Shown: positions 33,270 to 42,242 of the stretch, one piece after another
Layout: every line of letters starts with the position of its first letter
How positions within the stretch are numbered: the first letter of the stretch is position 1
Source of the DNA: Komagataeibacter oboediens
GTDB lineage: Bacteria > Pseudomonadota > Alphaproteobacteria > Acetobacterales > Acetobacteraceae
NCBI RefSeq assembly: GCF_003207815.1
Contig: NZ_NKTX01000003.1
Location: 116,429-180,428, forward strand
Length of the DNA: 64,000 nt
Reading direction: 5' to 3'
Program-made: the position numbers and the translations under genes
Notes under the pieces: model-generated
Databases searched by the model: none
Told to the model about the DNA's origin: nothing
What the model saw: the letters and a program-made list of their open reading frames with translations, nothing else

Positions 33270-34426
33270 CCACATTCCGCTGGCGGCCCGAAGCCCGCGC
33301 GGGCCACGCCCGTGCCGGCTGGCTGGACACCGCCCATGGCAGTGTGCCCACGCCCACCTTCATGCCAGTTGGCACCGTCGGCACCGTCAAGGCCATGACG
33401 ATGGACAGCGTGCGCTCCACGGGGGCGGGCATCGTGCTGGGCAATACCTATCACCTCATGCTGCGGCCCGGGGCCGAACGGGTGCGTGAACTGGGCGGGC
33501 TGCACCGGTTCATGGACTGGCCGGGGCCGATCCTGACCGATTCGGGCGGGTTTCAGGTCATGTCGCTGGGGCCGCTGCGTAAGCTGGATCAGGACGGGGT
33601 GACGTTCCGTTCGCATATTGACGGGTCAAAGCACCGGCTGACGCCCGAACGCTCGACCGACATCCAGCACGCGCTCGATGCCACCATCACCATGTGCTTT
33701 GACGAATGTCCTGCGCTGCCCGCTGCCCCCGAGGTAATCGCAAAATCCATGCGCATGTCCATGCGCTGGGCCGAGCGGTGCCGCACCGTGTTCATCCAGC
33801 GTCCCGGCTACGCACAGTACGGCATCATCCAGGGCGGGACCGAGCCGGAACTGCGGGCCGAAAGCGTCAGGGCGCTGACGGGAATCGGGTTTGAAGGATA
33901 CGCCATTGGTGGCCTTGCGGTGGGGGAGGGGCAGGAACTGATGTTCTCGACCCTTGAATCCACCGTGCCGCTGATCCCCGATGCCAGCCCGCGCTACCTC
34001 ATGGGTGTGGGCACGCCCGATGACCTGCTCGGTTCCGTGGAACGGGGCGTGGACATGTTCGACTGCGTCATGCCCACGCGCGCGGGGCGTACGGCGCGCG
34101 CCTATACCGAACGTGGCACGCTGAACCTGCGCAACGCACGGCATGCCACCGATTCGCGGCCCATTTCGCCGCATTGTGACTGTCTGGCCTGTTCGCGGCA
34201 TAGCCGCGCCTACCTGCATCACCTGTTCCGGGCCAATGAAATCCTCGGGCCGATGCTGCTGACATGGCATAACCTTGCCTATTACCAGCGTCTGATGCGC
34301 GGCATGCGGGCGGCGATTGTCGATGGCGCGTTTGGCGCCCATGCCGACCACCTGCGCGCGCAGTGGGCGATGGATGACTGGAGTGGTGATGAAATGCCCT
34401 TTCCCGACATCCCCCCGGTGGCCTGA
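33266..34426 (+). CDS. tgt: tRNA-guanine transglycosylase
   Basis: A 386-residue Tgt that swaps guanine 34 of tRNAs with GUN anticodons for preQ1, the first tRNA step of queuosine. Asp92 in LTDSGGFQ and Asp266 in MFDCVMPTR are the general base and nucleophile. GGLAVGEG is the preQ1 pocket. The zinc site is [16 protein letters not shown] near residue 300-320 (three Cys and a His). The length matches Zymomonas Tgt (386). It overlaps queA by four bases and queG by one, so the three enzymes are co-translated. Confidence 0.97.
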   Translation: MTTFRWRPEARAGHARAGWLDTAHGSVPTPTFMPVGTVGTVKAMTMDSVRSTGAGIVLGNTYHLMLRPGAERVRELGGLHRFMDWPGPILTDSGGFQVMSLGPLRKLDQDGVTFRSHIDGSKHRLTPERSTDIQHALDATITMCFDECPALPAAPEVIAKSMRMSMRWAERCRTVFIQRPGYAQYGIIQGGTEPELRAESVRALTGIGFEGYAIGGLAVGEGQELMFSTLESTVPLIPDASPRYLMGVGTPDDLLGSVERGVDMFDCVMPTRAGRTARAYTERGTLNLRNARHATDSRPISPHCDCLACSRHSRAYLHHLFRANEILGPMLLTWHNLAYYQRLMRGMRAAIVDGAFGAHADHLRAQWAMDDWSGDEMPFPDIPPVA

Positions 34427-35502
34427 TGGCGGGCGCGTCATCCGGCCCTGATCCCGTGCGGATGGCGGCGCGGATTGCCGACCATGCGCGCGATCTGGGG
34501 TTTGACGCGGTGGGGTTCGCGCCAGCCCGTCTGGATGAGGCGGCGCGTGCGCGCCTGGCCATGTTCGTGGAAAACGGATTCGCGGGCAGCATGGGCTGGA
34601 TGGCGCAGCGGATGGAACAGCGTGGCGACCCGCGCATGCTGTGGCCCGAAGTGCGCAGCGTCATCGCCCTTGGCCTGAATTACGCGCCCGAAGGGGACGC
34701 GCTGGCCACAACCCGTATGCCGGATGCGGGCAATATCTCCGTCTATGCCCGTAACCGGGACTATCATGACGTGGTCAAGGGCATGCTCAAGCACCTTGCC
34801 CAGTTCGTGGTGAACGAGGGGCGGCGGCAGGGCATGGACGGCACGCAGGTGAAGGTCTTTGTCGATACCGCCCCGGTCATGGAAAAACCGCTGGCGCAGA
34901 ACGCGGGCCTTGGCTGGCAGGGCAAGCACACCAGCCTTGTCTCGCGCCGTCATGGCAGCTGGCTGTTCCTGGGCGAGGTCTATACCACGCTGGACCTGCC
35001 GCAATCGGCCTCTTCGGGCGGGGGGTGCGGCAGTTGCACGCGCTGCCTGGTGGCATGCCCGACGGATGCGTTTCCGGCCCCCGGCGTAATGGATGCGCGA
35101 CGGTGCATTTCCTATCTTACCATTGAAAACCGCGACCCGATTCCCGAGGCTTTGCGCCCCGCCATGGGCAACCGCATTTACGGATGTGATGACTGTCTGG
35201 CCGTGTGTCCGTGGAACCGCTTCGCCACGGCCACGCATCACATGAAGCTGGCCGCGCGCGATGATTTGCGCGCACCGGCGCTGCGGGAACTTGCCACGCT
35301 GGATGATGCGCGCTTCCGCGCGCGGTTTTCGGGTTCCCCCGTCAAGCGGATCGGCCGGGGCCGCTTCGTGCGCAATGTGGCAGTGGCCATCGGCAATAGC
35401 GGACAGGCCGCCCTGCGCCCCAGTGTTGCGGCATTATGCGCGGACCCCGACCCGGTGGTGGCGGATGCCGCGCGCTGGGCCACGCTGAGGCTGCCGCAGT
35501 GA
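34426..35502 (+). CDS. queG: epoxyqueuosine reductase QueG
   Basis: A 358-residue QueG, a cobalamin- and Fe-S-dependent enzyme that reduces epoxyqueuosine to queuosine in tRNA. Two ferredoxin-like [4Fe-4S] motifs are present: [16 protein letters not shown] (about 202-217) and [13 protein letters not shown] (about 252-264). The N-terminal half has [21 protein letters not shown], including the conserved catalytic Asp. A HEAT-like tail ([18 protein letters not shown]) completes it. The start ATG overlaps the tgt stop (TGATG). It needs a cobalamin supply, as does metH upstream in the window. Confidence 0.96.
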   Translation: MAGASSGPDPVRMAARIADHARDLGFDAVGFAPARLDEAARARLAMFVENGFAGSMGWMAQRMEQRGDPRMLWPEVRSVIALGLNYAPEGDALATTRMPDAGNISVYARNRDYHDVVKGMLKHLAQFVVNEGRRQGMDGTQVKVFVDTAPVMEKPLAQNAGLGWQGKHTSLVSRRHGSWLFLGEVYTTLDLPQSASSGGGCGSCTRCLVACPTDAFPAPGVMDARRCISYLTIENRDPIPEALRPAMGNRIYGCDDCLAVCPWNRFATATHHMKLAARDDLRAPALRELATLDDARFRARFSGSPVKRIGRGRFVRNVAVAIGNSGQAALRPSVAALCADPDPVVADAARWATLRLPQ

Positions 35503-35798
35503 CGGACCACATGGGCATGCCCCTGCCCGCGCAACGCGGCGCGCGCCTGTTGCGCAAGCGGAGCATCAACCTGTCGGGGCACCGTACCAGTGTGGCGCTG
35601 GAGCCGGAGTTCTGGCACGCCCTGCACCTGATCGCGCAGAAGCGCGGCCTGGCCCTTGCCGCCCTGGTGGGCCGGATTGACGCGGGGCGCCCGCCGGACC
35701 GCCCGCTGGCGTCCGCACTACGGGTGGAGGCATTGCGGGAATGGATGCCTGCATTGCCGGAAATTGCTGGTACGGACAGGGAAGATCAGTTGGGTTGA
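35499..35798 (+). CDS. ribbon-helix-helix domain protein
   Basis: A 99-residue protein starting at GTG, whose last base pair overlaps the queG stop (GTGA), a typical coupled start. Residues about 23-80 match the ribbon-helix-helix-4 type: [19 protein letters not shown] forms the strand and first helix, then [20 protein letters not shown] the second helix. RHH dimers bind DNA through the strand, so this may be a small transcription regulator, perhaps of the que operon it belongs to. Many alphaproteobacterial proteins of this type have no known target. It ends 26 bases before the J-domain gene. Confidence 0.78.
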   Translation: MTDHMGMPLPAQRGARLLRKRSINLSGHRTSVALEPEFWHALHLIAQKRGLALAALVGRIDAGRPPDRPLASALRVEALREWMPALPEIAGTDREDQLG

Positions 35799-35824
35799 CC
35801 GGGCATCCGTGCTAGCCTTGGGGC

Positions 35825-36640
35825 ATGGCAATCTGGGGAAAACTTTTTGGTGGCGTTGCGGGGTTCGCGGTTGGCGGCCCCATGGGCGCTGTCGTCGGCA
35901 CGGCGTTGGGCCATGCGGCGGATAACGGTTCCCTGCTGGAAACCCCGGTGGGGGGATGGACCGACCGCTGGGGCCCCCGGCTGAACGCGGACCCGAACGG
36001 GGCCGCGACCTTCATGGCGGCCAAGATGGCGGCGGTAATGGGCAAGCGTGACCAGATGTATGGTCTGGTCATCATCATCCTGTCCGCCAAGATGGCGAAG
36101 TGCGACGGGCCGGTGAACCGGGCCGAAATCGATGCCTTCAAGCGCCGTTTCCACCTGCCACCCGAAAACATGAAGGAAGTCGGCCGCCTGTTCGACAGCG
36201 CGCGCCAGCGCACGGATGACTACCGCGCCTTCGCCACCGAACTGGGCCGTGCCTTTGCCAACAAGACCGGCATGCTGGAAGAGGCGCTGGCATCCCTGTT
36301 CGTGATCGCGCGCGCGGATGGGGAGGTCAATACGCGTGAGGAAGCCTTCCTGCGCGGGGTGCACAAGGCGTTCGGTCTCAGCCCCGGCGCATGGGACCGC
36401 GCGCGTGACGGCGGTGCGCGTCCGGGCGTGAGCGAGGTCGATGCCTATGCCGTGCTTGGCGTTTCCCGCGATGCCAGCGATGAGGAAGTGCGCGTGGTCT
36501 GGCGCAGGCTGGTGCGCGAACATCATCCCGATATCATGACCGCGCGTGGCGCAACCCCCGCACAGCAGGCACAGGGGGCTGCCCGTATTGCCCAGATCAA
36601 TGCGGCATGGGACCGGATCAAGCGCGACCGCAGGCTGTAA
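35825..36640 (+). CDS. DjlA-like TerB and J-domain protein
   Basis: A 271-residue co-chaperone-like protein. Residues 8-32 are a Gly/Ala-rich hydrophobic segment (GGVAGFAVGGPMGAVVGTALGH) that may insert in the membrane. Residues about 70-190 form a TerB-like helical domain (LSAKMAKCDGPVNRAEID and IARADGEVNTREEAFLRGV), with two acidic metal-binding-like repeats. The C-terminal J domain (about 205-270) has the diagnostic HPD at 234-236, which stimulates DnaK ATPase. The order matches DjlA. Copy C of the dispersed repeat follows. Confidence 0.9.
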   Translation: MAIWGKLFGGVAGFAVGGPMGAVVGTALGHAADNGSLLETPVGGWTDRWGPRLNADPNGAATFMAAKMAAVMGKRDQMYGLVIIILSAKMAKCDGPVNRAEIDAFKRRFHLPPENMKEVGRLFDSARQRTDDYRAFATELGRAFANKTGMLEEALASLFVIARADGEVNTREEAFLRGVHKAFGLSPGAWDRARDGGARPGVSEVDAYAVLGVSRDASDEEVRVVWRRLVREHHPDIMTARGATPAQQAQGAARIAQINAAWDRIKRDRRL

Positions 36641-36668
36641 AAACCTGCCTGCGGATCATCCTGGAAAT

Positions 36669-36750
36669 CAAAAGTTCTGGTGAAGATTTTTTAAAAAGCT
36701 GCGGGAGACGCCGCCTTTTTGAAAAAAGGCGGTACCCGGAAAACCTTTGT
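36669..36750 (+). repeat. dispersed double-hairpin repeat, copy C
   Basis: AAAAGTTCTGGTGAAG, an AT-rich stem ending AAAAAGCTGC, then an almost perfect second stem CCGCCTTTTT/GAAAAAAGGCGG and the right end CCCGGAAAACCTTTG. It lies between the J-domain gene and the 3' end of the convergent mrp, where it probably also terminates transcription. Confidence 0.85.
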
Positions 36751-36870
36751 TATTTGATCAATCACGGTGTCTCATGCAGCGCACCCGGCCCGATCATGGA
36801 TCAGGCCAATGGGGGTGGGGCGACTGAAAAAAGAGACTGTCGCCCTATGTCGTAACACGTACTACCCCGA

Positions 36871-38013
36871 TCAGCGCGCGGCTTTTCCCTTCTGTTCCAG
36901 CAGCCGGCGCAGTGCGCCCCCGACCGTGTGGGCCAGGGCGCGATAGGCCTGTCCCGCCGGGCTGTCCGGCGCAGCGATGACGATTGGCGCGCCATTGTCC
37001 GCGCTGGCGCGGATATCGGCCAGCAGCGGGATTTCCCCCAGGAACGGCACGCCCATTTTTTCCGCTTCCGCCCGTGCGCCGCCATGGCCGAACAGGTCGG
37101 TGCGGTGGTTGCAGTTGGGACAGCAGAAATAGGACATGTTTTCCACAACCCCCAGCACCGGCACGTTCATCTTCTCGAACATGGCCACGCCGCGCCGGGC
37201 GTCCAGCAGGGCGATGTCCTGCGGGGTGGAGACGATCACGGCGCCAGCCAGCGCGGTTTTCTGCGCCAGTGTCAGCTGCGCATCCCCCGTGCCGGGCGGC
37301 ATGTCCACCACCAGAACGTCCAGCGCGCCCCATTCCACATCGCCCAGCAACTGCCCGATCGCGCCCATGACCATCGGCCCGCGCCAGATCATGGCCTTGC
37401 TTTCATCCACCAGCATGCCGATCGACATGGCGCTGATGCCCCATTTGTGCGGCGGGATCAGTCGGCCATCGCGGACTTCGGGCTGGTCGCCAACACCCAT
37501 CATGCGCGGCAGGGAAGGGCCATGCACGTCCGCATCCAGCAGGCCGACCTTCAGTCCCTCCAGCCCCAGCCCGACGGCAAGGTTGACGGCCGTGGTGGAT
37601 TTGCCCACGCCACCCTTGCCCGACGCCACGGCAATGACCACGCCCACGCCCGGCGGCAGCGGGCCGGTGGCCGGACGGGACGCCCTGTCCCCCCCAAGGT
37701 TGAGGGGGCGGTGCCCCCCGCCTGCGGGGGCGGGCTGTGGCGCGGGCGGTGCCGATACCGGACGGTGCGCGGTCAGGATGACGCTGGCCCCCGTGCAGCC
37801 GGGAACTGCCGAGACAAGGGCACGTTCGAGTTCAGGCAGCAGTGGCTGCAATGATCCCGCCCGCGTGCGGTCGGTCGCGATGGCGACATGCAGGACACCA
37901 TCACGCATCATGAAGGCGTCCAGACTGCCCATATCCGCAACACTGGTGGCATGATCCGCGGTGCGCACGCGGTGTAGCACGGTCTCGATGGTTGTCCGGT
38001 CGGGACTGGTCAT
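36871..38013 (-). CDS. mrp: Mrp/ApbC Fe-S cluster carrier ATPase
   Basis: A 380-residue Mrp/NBP35-family P-loop ATPase that carries Fe-S clusters to target enzymes. An N-terminal DUF59-like domain (about 1-85) and a Pro-rich linker precede the deviant Walker A GKGGVGKST (132-140). Walker B is in VLVVDMPPGTGDAQLT (about 233-248). The cluster-bridging CxxC is Cys298/Cys301 in FCCPNC. GGGAG nine bases before ATG 38013 fixes the start; the ORF is open further upstream without homology. It could supply clusters to PurF, QueG and fumarase in this window, though that is only inference from family role. Confidence 0.95.
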   Translation of the reverse strand: MTSPDRTTIETVLHRVRTADHATSVADMGSLDAFMMRDGVLHVAIATDRTRAGSLQPLLPELERALVSAVPGCTGASVILTAHRPVSAPPAPQPAPAGGGHRPLNLGGDRASRPATGPLPPGVGVVIAVASGKGGVGKSTTAVNLAVGLGLEGLKVGLLDADVHGPSLPRMMGVGDQPEVRDGRLIPPHKWGISAMSIGMLVDESKAMIWRGPMVMGAIGQLLGDVEWGALDVLVVDMPPGTGDAQLTLAQKTALAGAVIVSTPQDIALLDARRGVAMFEKMNVPVLGVVENMSYFCCPNCNHRTDLFGHGGARAEAEKMGVPFLGEIPLLADIRASADNGAPIVIAAPDSPAGQAYRALAHTVGGALRRLLEQKGKAAR

Positions 38014-38254
38014 GGTTGTGCGCTCCCTGCTGGCGGCTGTGTGACCCGTGCGGGTATAGAAGGGGCGGCCCGTGATGGTCGAGTCATGAAACGGTGGGCA
38101 GCCTCTGTCCGCACTGCATCCGCGTGCCATGTCCGGCATGCGTGGCATCCCTGCCATGGCGGGAATGGCACGCGGCGCGGTTTGCTGCTTTACGCTCGCT
38201 GCGCCATGATGGTTGCAGCCATCTTGTGCACCGTTCGGGCTGACAGGAAATACG

Positions 38255-39424
38255 ATGGGCGCTTCCCCTTCGCACGCAGCAACGCCCCACCGGCGCGATC
38301 ATCGCATTGACGCGCTGCGCGGGGTTGCGCTGCTCATGATGTGTATCGACCATATCCCGCAGGACGTGCTGAACCGGTTCACCATGCGCAATGTCGGGTT
38401 TGCCGATGCGGCGGAGGTGTTCGTGCTGCTGGCGGGTTATGCCTCGTGGCTGGCCTATGGCCGTGCGTTTGACAGAAAACAGCCGGTTATGTCGGTGCTG
38501 GCGCGTATCGGGCGGCGGTGCTGGCAGCTTTATGTTTTCCAGATGGTGATGGTGGTGGTGTGTATTTCCACCATCCGCATATGGCGGCATTTCTGGCCGG
38601 TGCCGGTTGATTTCCTGGAACCAGAACTGGCGCACGGGCTGGATTCGGCATGGCGGGTGCTGTCCCTGCAGGCCCTGCCGGGCAACCTGAACATCCTGCC
38701 GCTTTATATTGTGCTGCTGCTGGGGTTTGCGCCGCTGTACGCGCTGCTGCGCGGGGTGGGGACGCCGGTTGTGCTGGGGGTAAGTGCCGCCGTGTGGCTG
38801 CTGGTCAATCTTGATCCGCGCCTGAACTTTCCCAACTGGCTGGACCCTGACGGGTGGTATTTCGACCCGCTGGCGTGGCAGTTCCTGTTCATACTGGGGG
38901 TATGCGGGGCGCGGCTGGCGGGACGGCATGATGGTAGCCTGCCGCGTTCGCGCGTGCTGGCTGCGGCCTGCGGGCTGTATCTGGTCTTTTCCTTCGTGCA
39001 GTCGTTTCCGTGGATGGACTGGGGCCTTGCCGACCTGCGGCCCGTCAGCATGGCGGTCCCGGACAAGATGATCCTGGCCCCATGGCGGCTGCTGGATGTG
39101 CTGGCGCTGTTCTATCTGGTGCAGTCTTCGCCCGGGGCGACCACGCTGGCTGCAACGCGTGGTGGCCAGCTTATGGCGCTGTTCGGGCGGCATTCGCTTG
39201 AGATCTTCACGGCGGGGACGCTGGTGGATCTGTATGCCCGGTTGCTGCTGACCAGTTTTGGCGCGGGCTGGATCATGCAGGTGGTGGTGAATGTCGCGGG
39301 GTTTGTGGTGCTGCTGTGGGTGGCGCGCAACCGCGAACGCGCCCGTGCGCTGGCCCGTGCCCGCAGGGCCGCGCCCCCCGCGTCGGGTGGCCTGCCCGCG
39401 CATGCGCCGTTATGCCGGAACTGA
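38255..39424 (+). CDS. opgC: OpgC-type membrane acyltransferase
   Basis: A 389-residue integral membrane protein of the OpgC family, which adds succinyl groups to osmoregulated periplasmic glucans. It begins RRDHRIDALRGVALLMMCIDHIP, the family hallmark with the conserved Asp, Arg and His in the first membrane helix, and has about ten hydrophobic helices. FGRHSLEIFTAGTLVD near the end is also conserved. AGGAAA before ATG 38255 supports the start; an upstream in-frame start at 38213 is less likely. It lies about 5.5 kb from opgGH, which make the glucan backbone. Divergent from mrp, with 241 gene-free bases between. Confidence 0.9.
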   Translation: MGASPSHAATPHRRDHRIDALRGVALLMMCIDHIPQDVLNRFTMRNVGFADAAEVFVLLAGYASWLAYGRAFDRKQPVMSVLARIGRRCWQLYVFQMVMVVVCISTIRIWRHFWPVPVDFLEPELAHGLDSAWRVLSLQALPGNLNILPLYIVLLLGFAPLYALLRGVGTPVVLGVSAAVWLLVNLDPRLNFPNWLDPDGWYFDPLAWQFLFILGVCGARLAGRHDGSLPRSRVLAAACGLYLVFSFVQSFPWMDWGLADLRPVSMAVPDKMILAPWRLLDVLALFYLVQSSPGATTLAATRGGQLMALFGRHSLEIFTAGTLVDLYARLLLTSFGAGWIMQVVVNVAGFVVLLWVARNRERARALARARRAAPPASGGLPAHAPLCRN

Positions 39425-39492
39425 GGCCATGGTTTCCGCGCGCGTGAAGGGCGTGATATAGGTGCTGCGTCCGATCCAGTTCAGCAGGATAT

Positions 39493-41070
39493 ATGAGTCC
39501 CATGTCCTTTCGCGCCGCTGCCTTTTCCCGATCCTGCCTTGCCATGGGGCTGGTGACGGCCCTTGGGGGGCATGCCGCGCAGGCGGCTGATCCCGCCCCG
39601 GCCCCTGTTCCGGCCGCCGCATCCACCGCCCCCCTGCGCCTGCCGGGCGAGGGGCGCAACATGCCCGACAGTTTTGCCGACCTTGCGGCGAAGCTGCTGC
39701 CCGCCGTCGTCAACGTGTCCACCACCGAGATGGTGCGCCCCGGCGAGGACGATGATGATGGCGATGATGGCGACAGCACGCCACAGGTGCCCAATTTTCC
39801 CGAAGGCTCGCCGTTCGAGAAATTCTTCCACGATTTCATGAACCGCCAGGACACCCCCAACGCACCGCCGCGCAAGATGCAGGCGCTGGGTTCGGGCTTC
39901 ATCATCGACCCCTCGGGCGTGATCGTGACCAACAACCACGTCGTGCGCCATGCCGACCAGATCACCATTACATTGCAGGACAACACCGTGCTGAAGGCAC
40001 GGCTGCTGGGCCATGACGACCGCACCGACCTTGCGGTGCTGAAGGTGGACAGCCCGAAACCGCTGCCTGCCGTGCCCTTTGGCGACAGCGACCATGCCCG
40101 TGTGGGGGACTGGGTGCTGGCGATCGGCAATCCGTTCGGCCTGTCGGGCACGGTGACGGCGGGCATCGTCTCGTCACGCGGGCGCAATATCGAACAGGGT
40201 CCGTATGACGATTTCATCCAGACCGATGCCCCGATCAACAAGGGCAATTCCGGTGGCCCCCTGTTCAACCTGAACGGGGAGGTGATCGGCATCAATACCG
40301 CCATCTTCTCACCTTCGGGCGGGTCGATCGGGATCGGCTTTTCCATTCCCTCGGCCGAGGCGCAGGGTATCATCGACCAGCTTCGTCACCATGGCCGTGT
40401 CACGCGTGGGTGGATTGGCGTGCGCATTCAGGACGTGACGCAGGAAATCGCTGATGGGCTGGGTCTGAAAAGCCCCCATGGCGCGCTGATCGCGGGGGTC
40501 GAGCCGAAGGGGCCCGCAGCAATGGCCCACCTGCAGACCGGCGACGTGATCCAGAGCCTGAATGGCAAGGATATCGATGGTCGCGCCCTGCCGCGCCTTG
40601 TGGCGGAACTGGCGGGTGGCAGTGTCGCGCATCTGGGGATATGGCGGAAGGGCCAGCAGATGAATGTGGCGATCACCATTGGCGCCCTGCCCGAGGAAAA
40701 GACCGATAAGGCCGATGGCGCCGCGGCACCCGCCAAAAAACCGGCACAGGGCAGCATGGCGATTACGGGCATGGGCTTCACGGTGGGCGAGATCGATGAC
40801 ATCGCACGCCAGAAGTACAACATGGCGGAAGGGCAGAAGGGCGTGCTGGTCACTGGCGTGACCGATGACAGCCCCGCTGCCGAGCGTGGCCTGCGCCCCG
40901 GCGACGTGGTGACCGAAGTGCAGCAGTCGGCCGTGAACACGCCGGCCGACCTGCGCCGCCAGCTTGACGCGGCCCGTGCCCAGCACCGCAAGACCGTGCT
41001 GTTCCTGGTACAGAATTCAGACGGCCTGCGCTGGGTGCCCTTTCCCCTGCCGGATGGCACCGGGCACTGA
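39493..41070 (+). CDS. degP: Do/HtrA-family periplasmic serine protease
   Basis: A 525-residue DegP/DegQ-like protease for damaged envelope proteins. The signal peptide ends near HAAQAA (residue 31). The trypsin-like domain has the triad His149 (TNNHVV), Asp179 (DDRTDLAVL) and Ser253 (KGNSGGPLF). Two PDZ domains follow (about 310-400 and 425-515): RGWIGVRIQDV starts the first and TDDSPAAERGLRPGDVV lies in the second. Residues 85-94 are an unusual run of Asp and Gly in the loop before the protease core. The stop is six bases before the FUSC gene, so the two are co-transcribed. DegP, DegQ and MucD types cannot be separated from sequence alone. Confidence 0.95.
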   Translation: MSPMSFRAAAFSRSCLAMGLVTALGGHAAQAADPAPAPVPAAASTAPLRLPGEGRNMPDSFADLAAKLLPAVVNVSTTEMVRPGEDDDDGDDGDSTPQVPNFPEGSPFEKFFHDFMNRQDTPNAPPRKMQALGSGFIIDPSGVIVTNNHVVRHADQITITLQDNTVLKARLLGHDDRTDLAVLKVDSPKPLPAVPFGDSDHARVGDWVLAIGNPFGLSGTVTAGIVSSRGRNIEQGPYDDFIQTDAPINKGNSGGPLFNLNGEVIGINTAIFSPSGGSIGIGFSIPSAEAQGIIDQLRHHGRVTRGWIGVRIQDVTQEIADGLGLKSPHGALIAGVEPKGPAAMAHLQTGDVIQSLNGKDIDGRALPRLVAELAGGSVAHLGIWRKGQQMNVAITIGALPEEKTDKADGAAAPAKKPAQGSMAITGMGFTVGEIDDIARQKYNMAEGQKGVLVTGVTDDSPAAERGLRPGDVVTEVQQSAVNTPADLRRQLDAARAQHRKTVLFLVQNSDGLRWVPFPLPDGTGH

Positions 41071-41075
41071 GCCGT

Positions 41076-42200
41076 ATGTATGAACGCCTGAAGAACCTTT
41101 TCCTGTCCATCATGCGGCGGGGAACGTGGCGGCAGGTCGTGCGGATGAACGTCTCGCTCATCCTGTCGGGCATTGTCGCCACCATCATCCATCTGGATGA
41201 ACCGGTCTGGGCGCTGATCACCTCGGTCATCGTCATTACCCAGACACGCCTGACCCAGACGCTGTCCACCGGGCGTGAACAGATCGTGGGCACCCTGATC
41301 GGGGCAGCGGCGGGCATGTCGGCCATTGCGCTGGAGCAGTGGTGCGCGTTGTCGGTGGGCATGGTGTTCTGGGTCATGCTCATGCCGCTGGCGGTGCTGG
41401 TGGCGTTGCGGCCCAAGATGCGGGTGGCCATTGTCACGTTGATGGTCGTGCTGCTGTTTCCCGCCACGGGGGAGCCCTTTTCAAGACCGCTGCAGCGAAT
41501 CGCCTCGATCATGACGGGTGTCGTGGTGTCGTTCGCGGTATCGTTTTTCGTATTGCGGAACGAGGCGCGGCGTGAAGTGCTGCGCAATGCCGCAAGCCTG
41601 CTGCGTCGCCTGTCGGACCTGCTGGGCACCGCGCTGCACCAGCATCCCGACCATGACGCGCTGGCCACGGTGGATGTCATGTGCCGTTCCCTGCTGCAGG
41701 ACATAAATGACGGCGTGCAGGAGGCCGAGGTCGAACACCCCGGGTCACTGACACGCCACGACCCGCTGGTGGTGCGCCTGCCGGGACTTTTGCGTCGAAT
41801 CCGTTCGGATGCTATCTTTATTTCGCGCGCCGCCGTGGAAGGGGAAACAGCCCGGACGGGCGATGTCCTGCAGCATGAGCGTGACATGCTGGCACGGATG
41901 CTGGGCCAGATGGCCGACCGCTGCGATGCGATGGCCGCGTCCCGCCGGGGGCACGCGCTGCCTGATGAGGGAATGCGCGATATTCTGGACCAGCTGGACC
42001 AGCAAGATCAGCAGGGGGAACACTGGACCCCTGTCATGCGTTTCGCCATCGGGCTGCTGCATGCCGACATGCGGCTGGCCGTGCGCAATATCTGGTCGGA
42101 CGGGCGGACCGATGGTGGTCCGTTCCCCCTGTCGGGGCATCCGTTCGTGGCCGAGACGGCGTTTGATCCTGTTTCAACCAACGCGGTTGCAAAGCAATAG
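41076..42200 (+). CDS. FUSC-family (aromatic acid exporter-like) membrane protein
   Basis: A 374-residue inner-membrane protein. Residues 15-165 hold about five to six hydrophobic helices with features of the FUSC/aromatic acid exporter family: MNVSLILSGIVATIIHLDEPVWALITSVIVI (in part), REQIVGTLIGAAAGM with the conserved Arg and Gly, and LRPKMRVAIVTLMVVLLFP. The C-terminal 200 residues are soluble, helical and charged. It may export weak organic acids, relevant to an acid-making bacterium, but that is inference. It starts six bases after degP, suggesting an envelope-stress or solute-export unit. Confidence 0.8.
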   Translation: MYERLKNLFLSIMRRGTWRQVVRMNVSLILSGIVATIIHLDEPVWALITSVIVITQTRLTQTLSTGREQIVGTLIGAAAGMSAIALEQWCALSVGMVFWVMLMPLAVLVALRPKMRVAIVTLMVVLLFPATGEPFSRPLQRIASIMTGVVVSFAVSFFVLRNEARREVLRNAASLLRRLSDLLGTALHQHPDHDALATVDVMCRSLLQDINDGVQEAEVEHPGSLTRHDPLVVRLPGLLRRIRSDAIFISRAAVEGETARTGDVLQHERDMLARMLGQMADRCDAMAASRRGHALPDEGMRDILDQLDQQDQQGEHWTPVMRFAIGLLHADMRLAVRNIWSDGRTDGGPFPLSGHPFVAETAFDPVSTNAVAKQ

Positions 42201-42242
42201 GACGGGCGCGCGAAGACACAATCAAGGAGTGCAACAGACACC

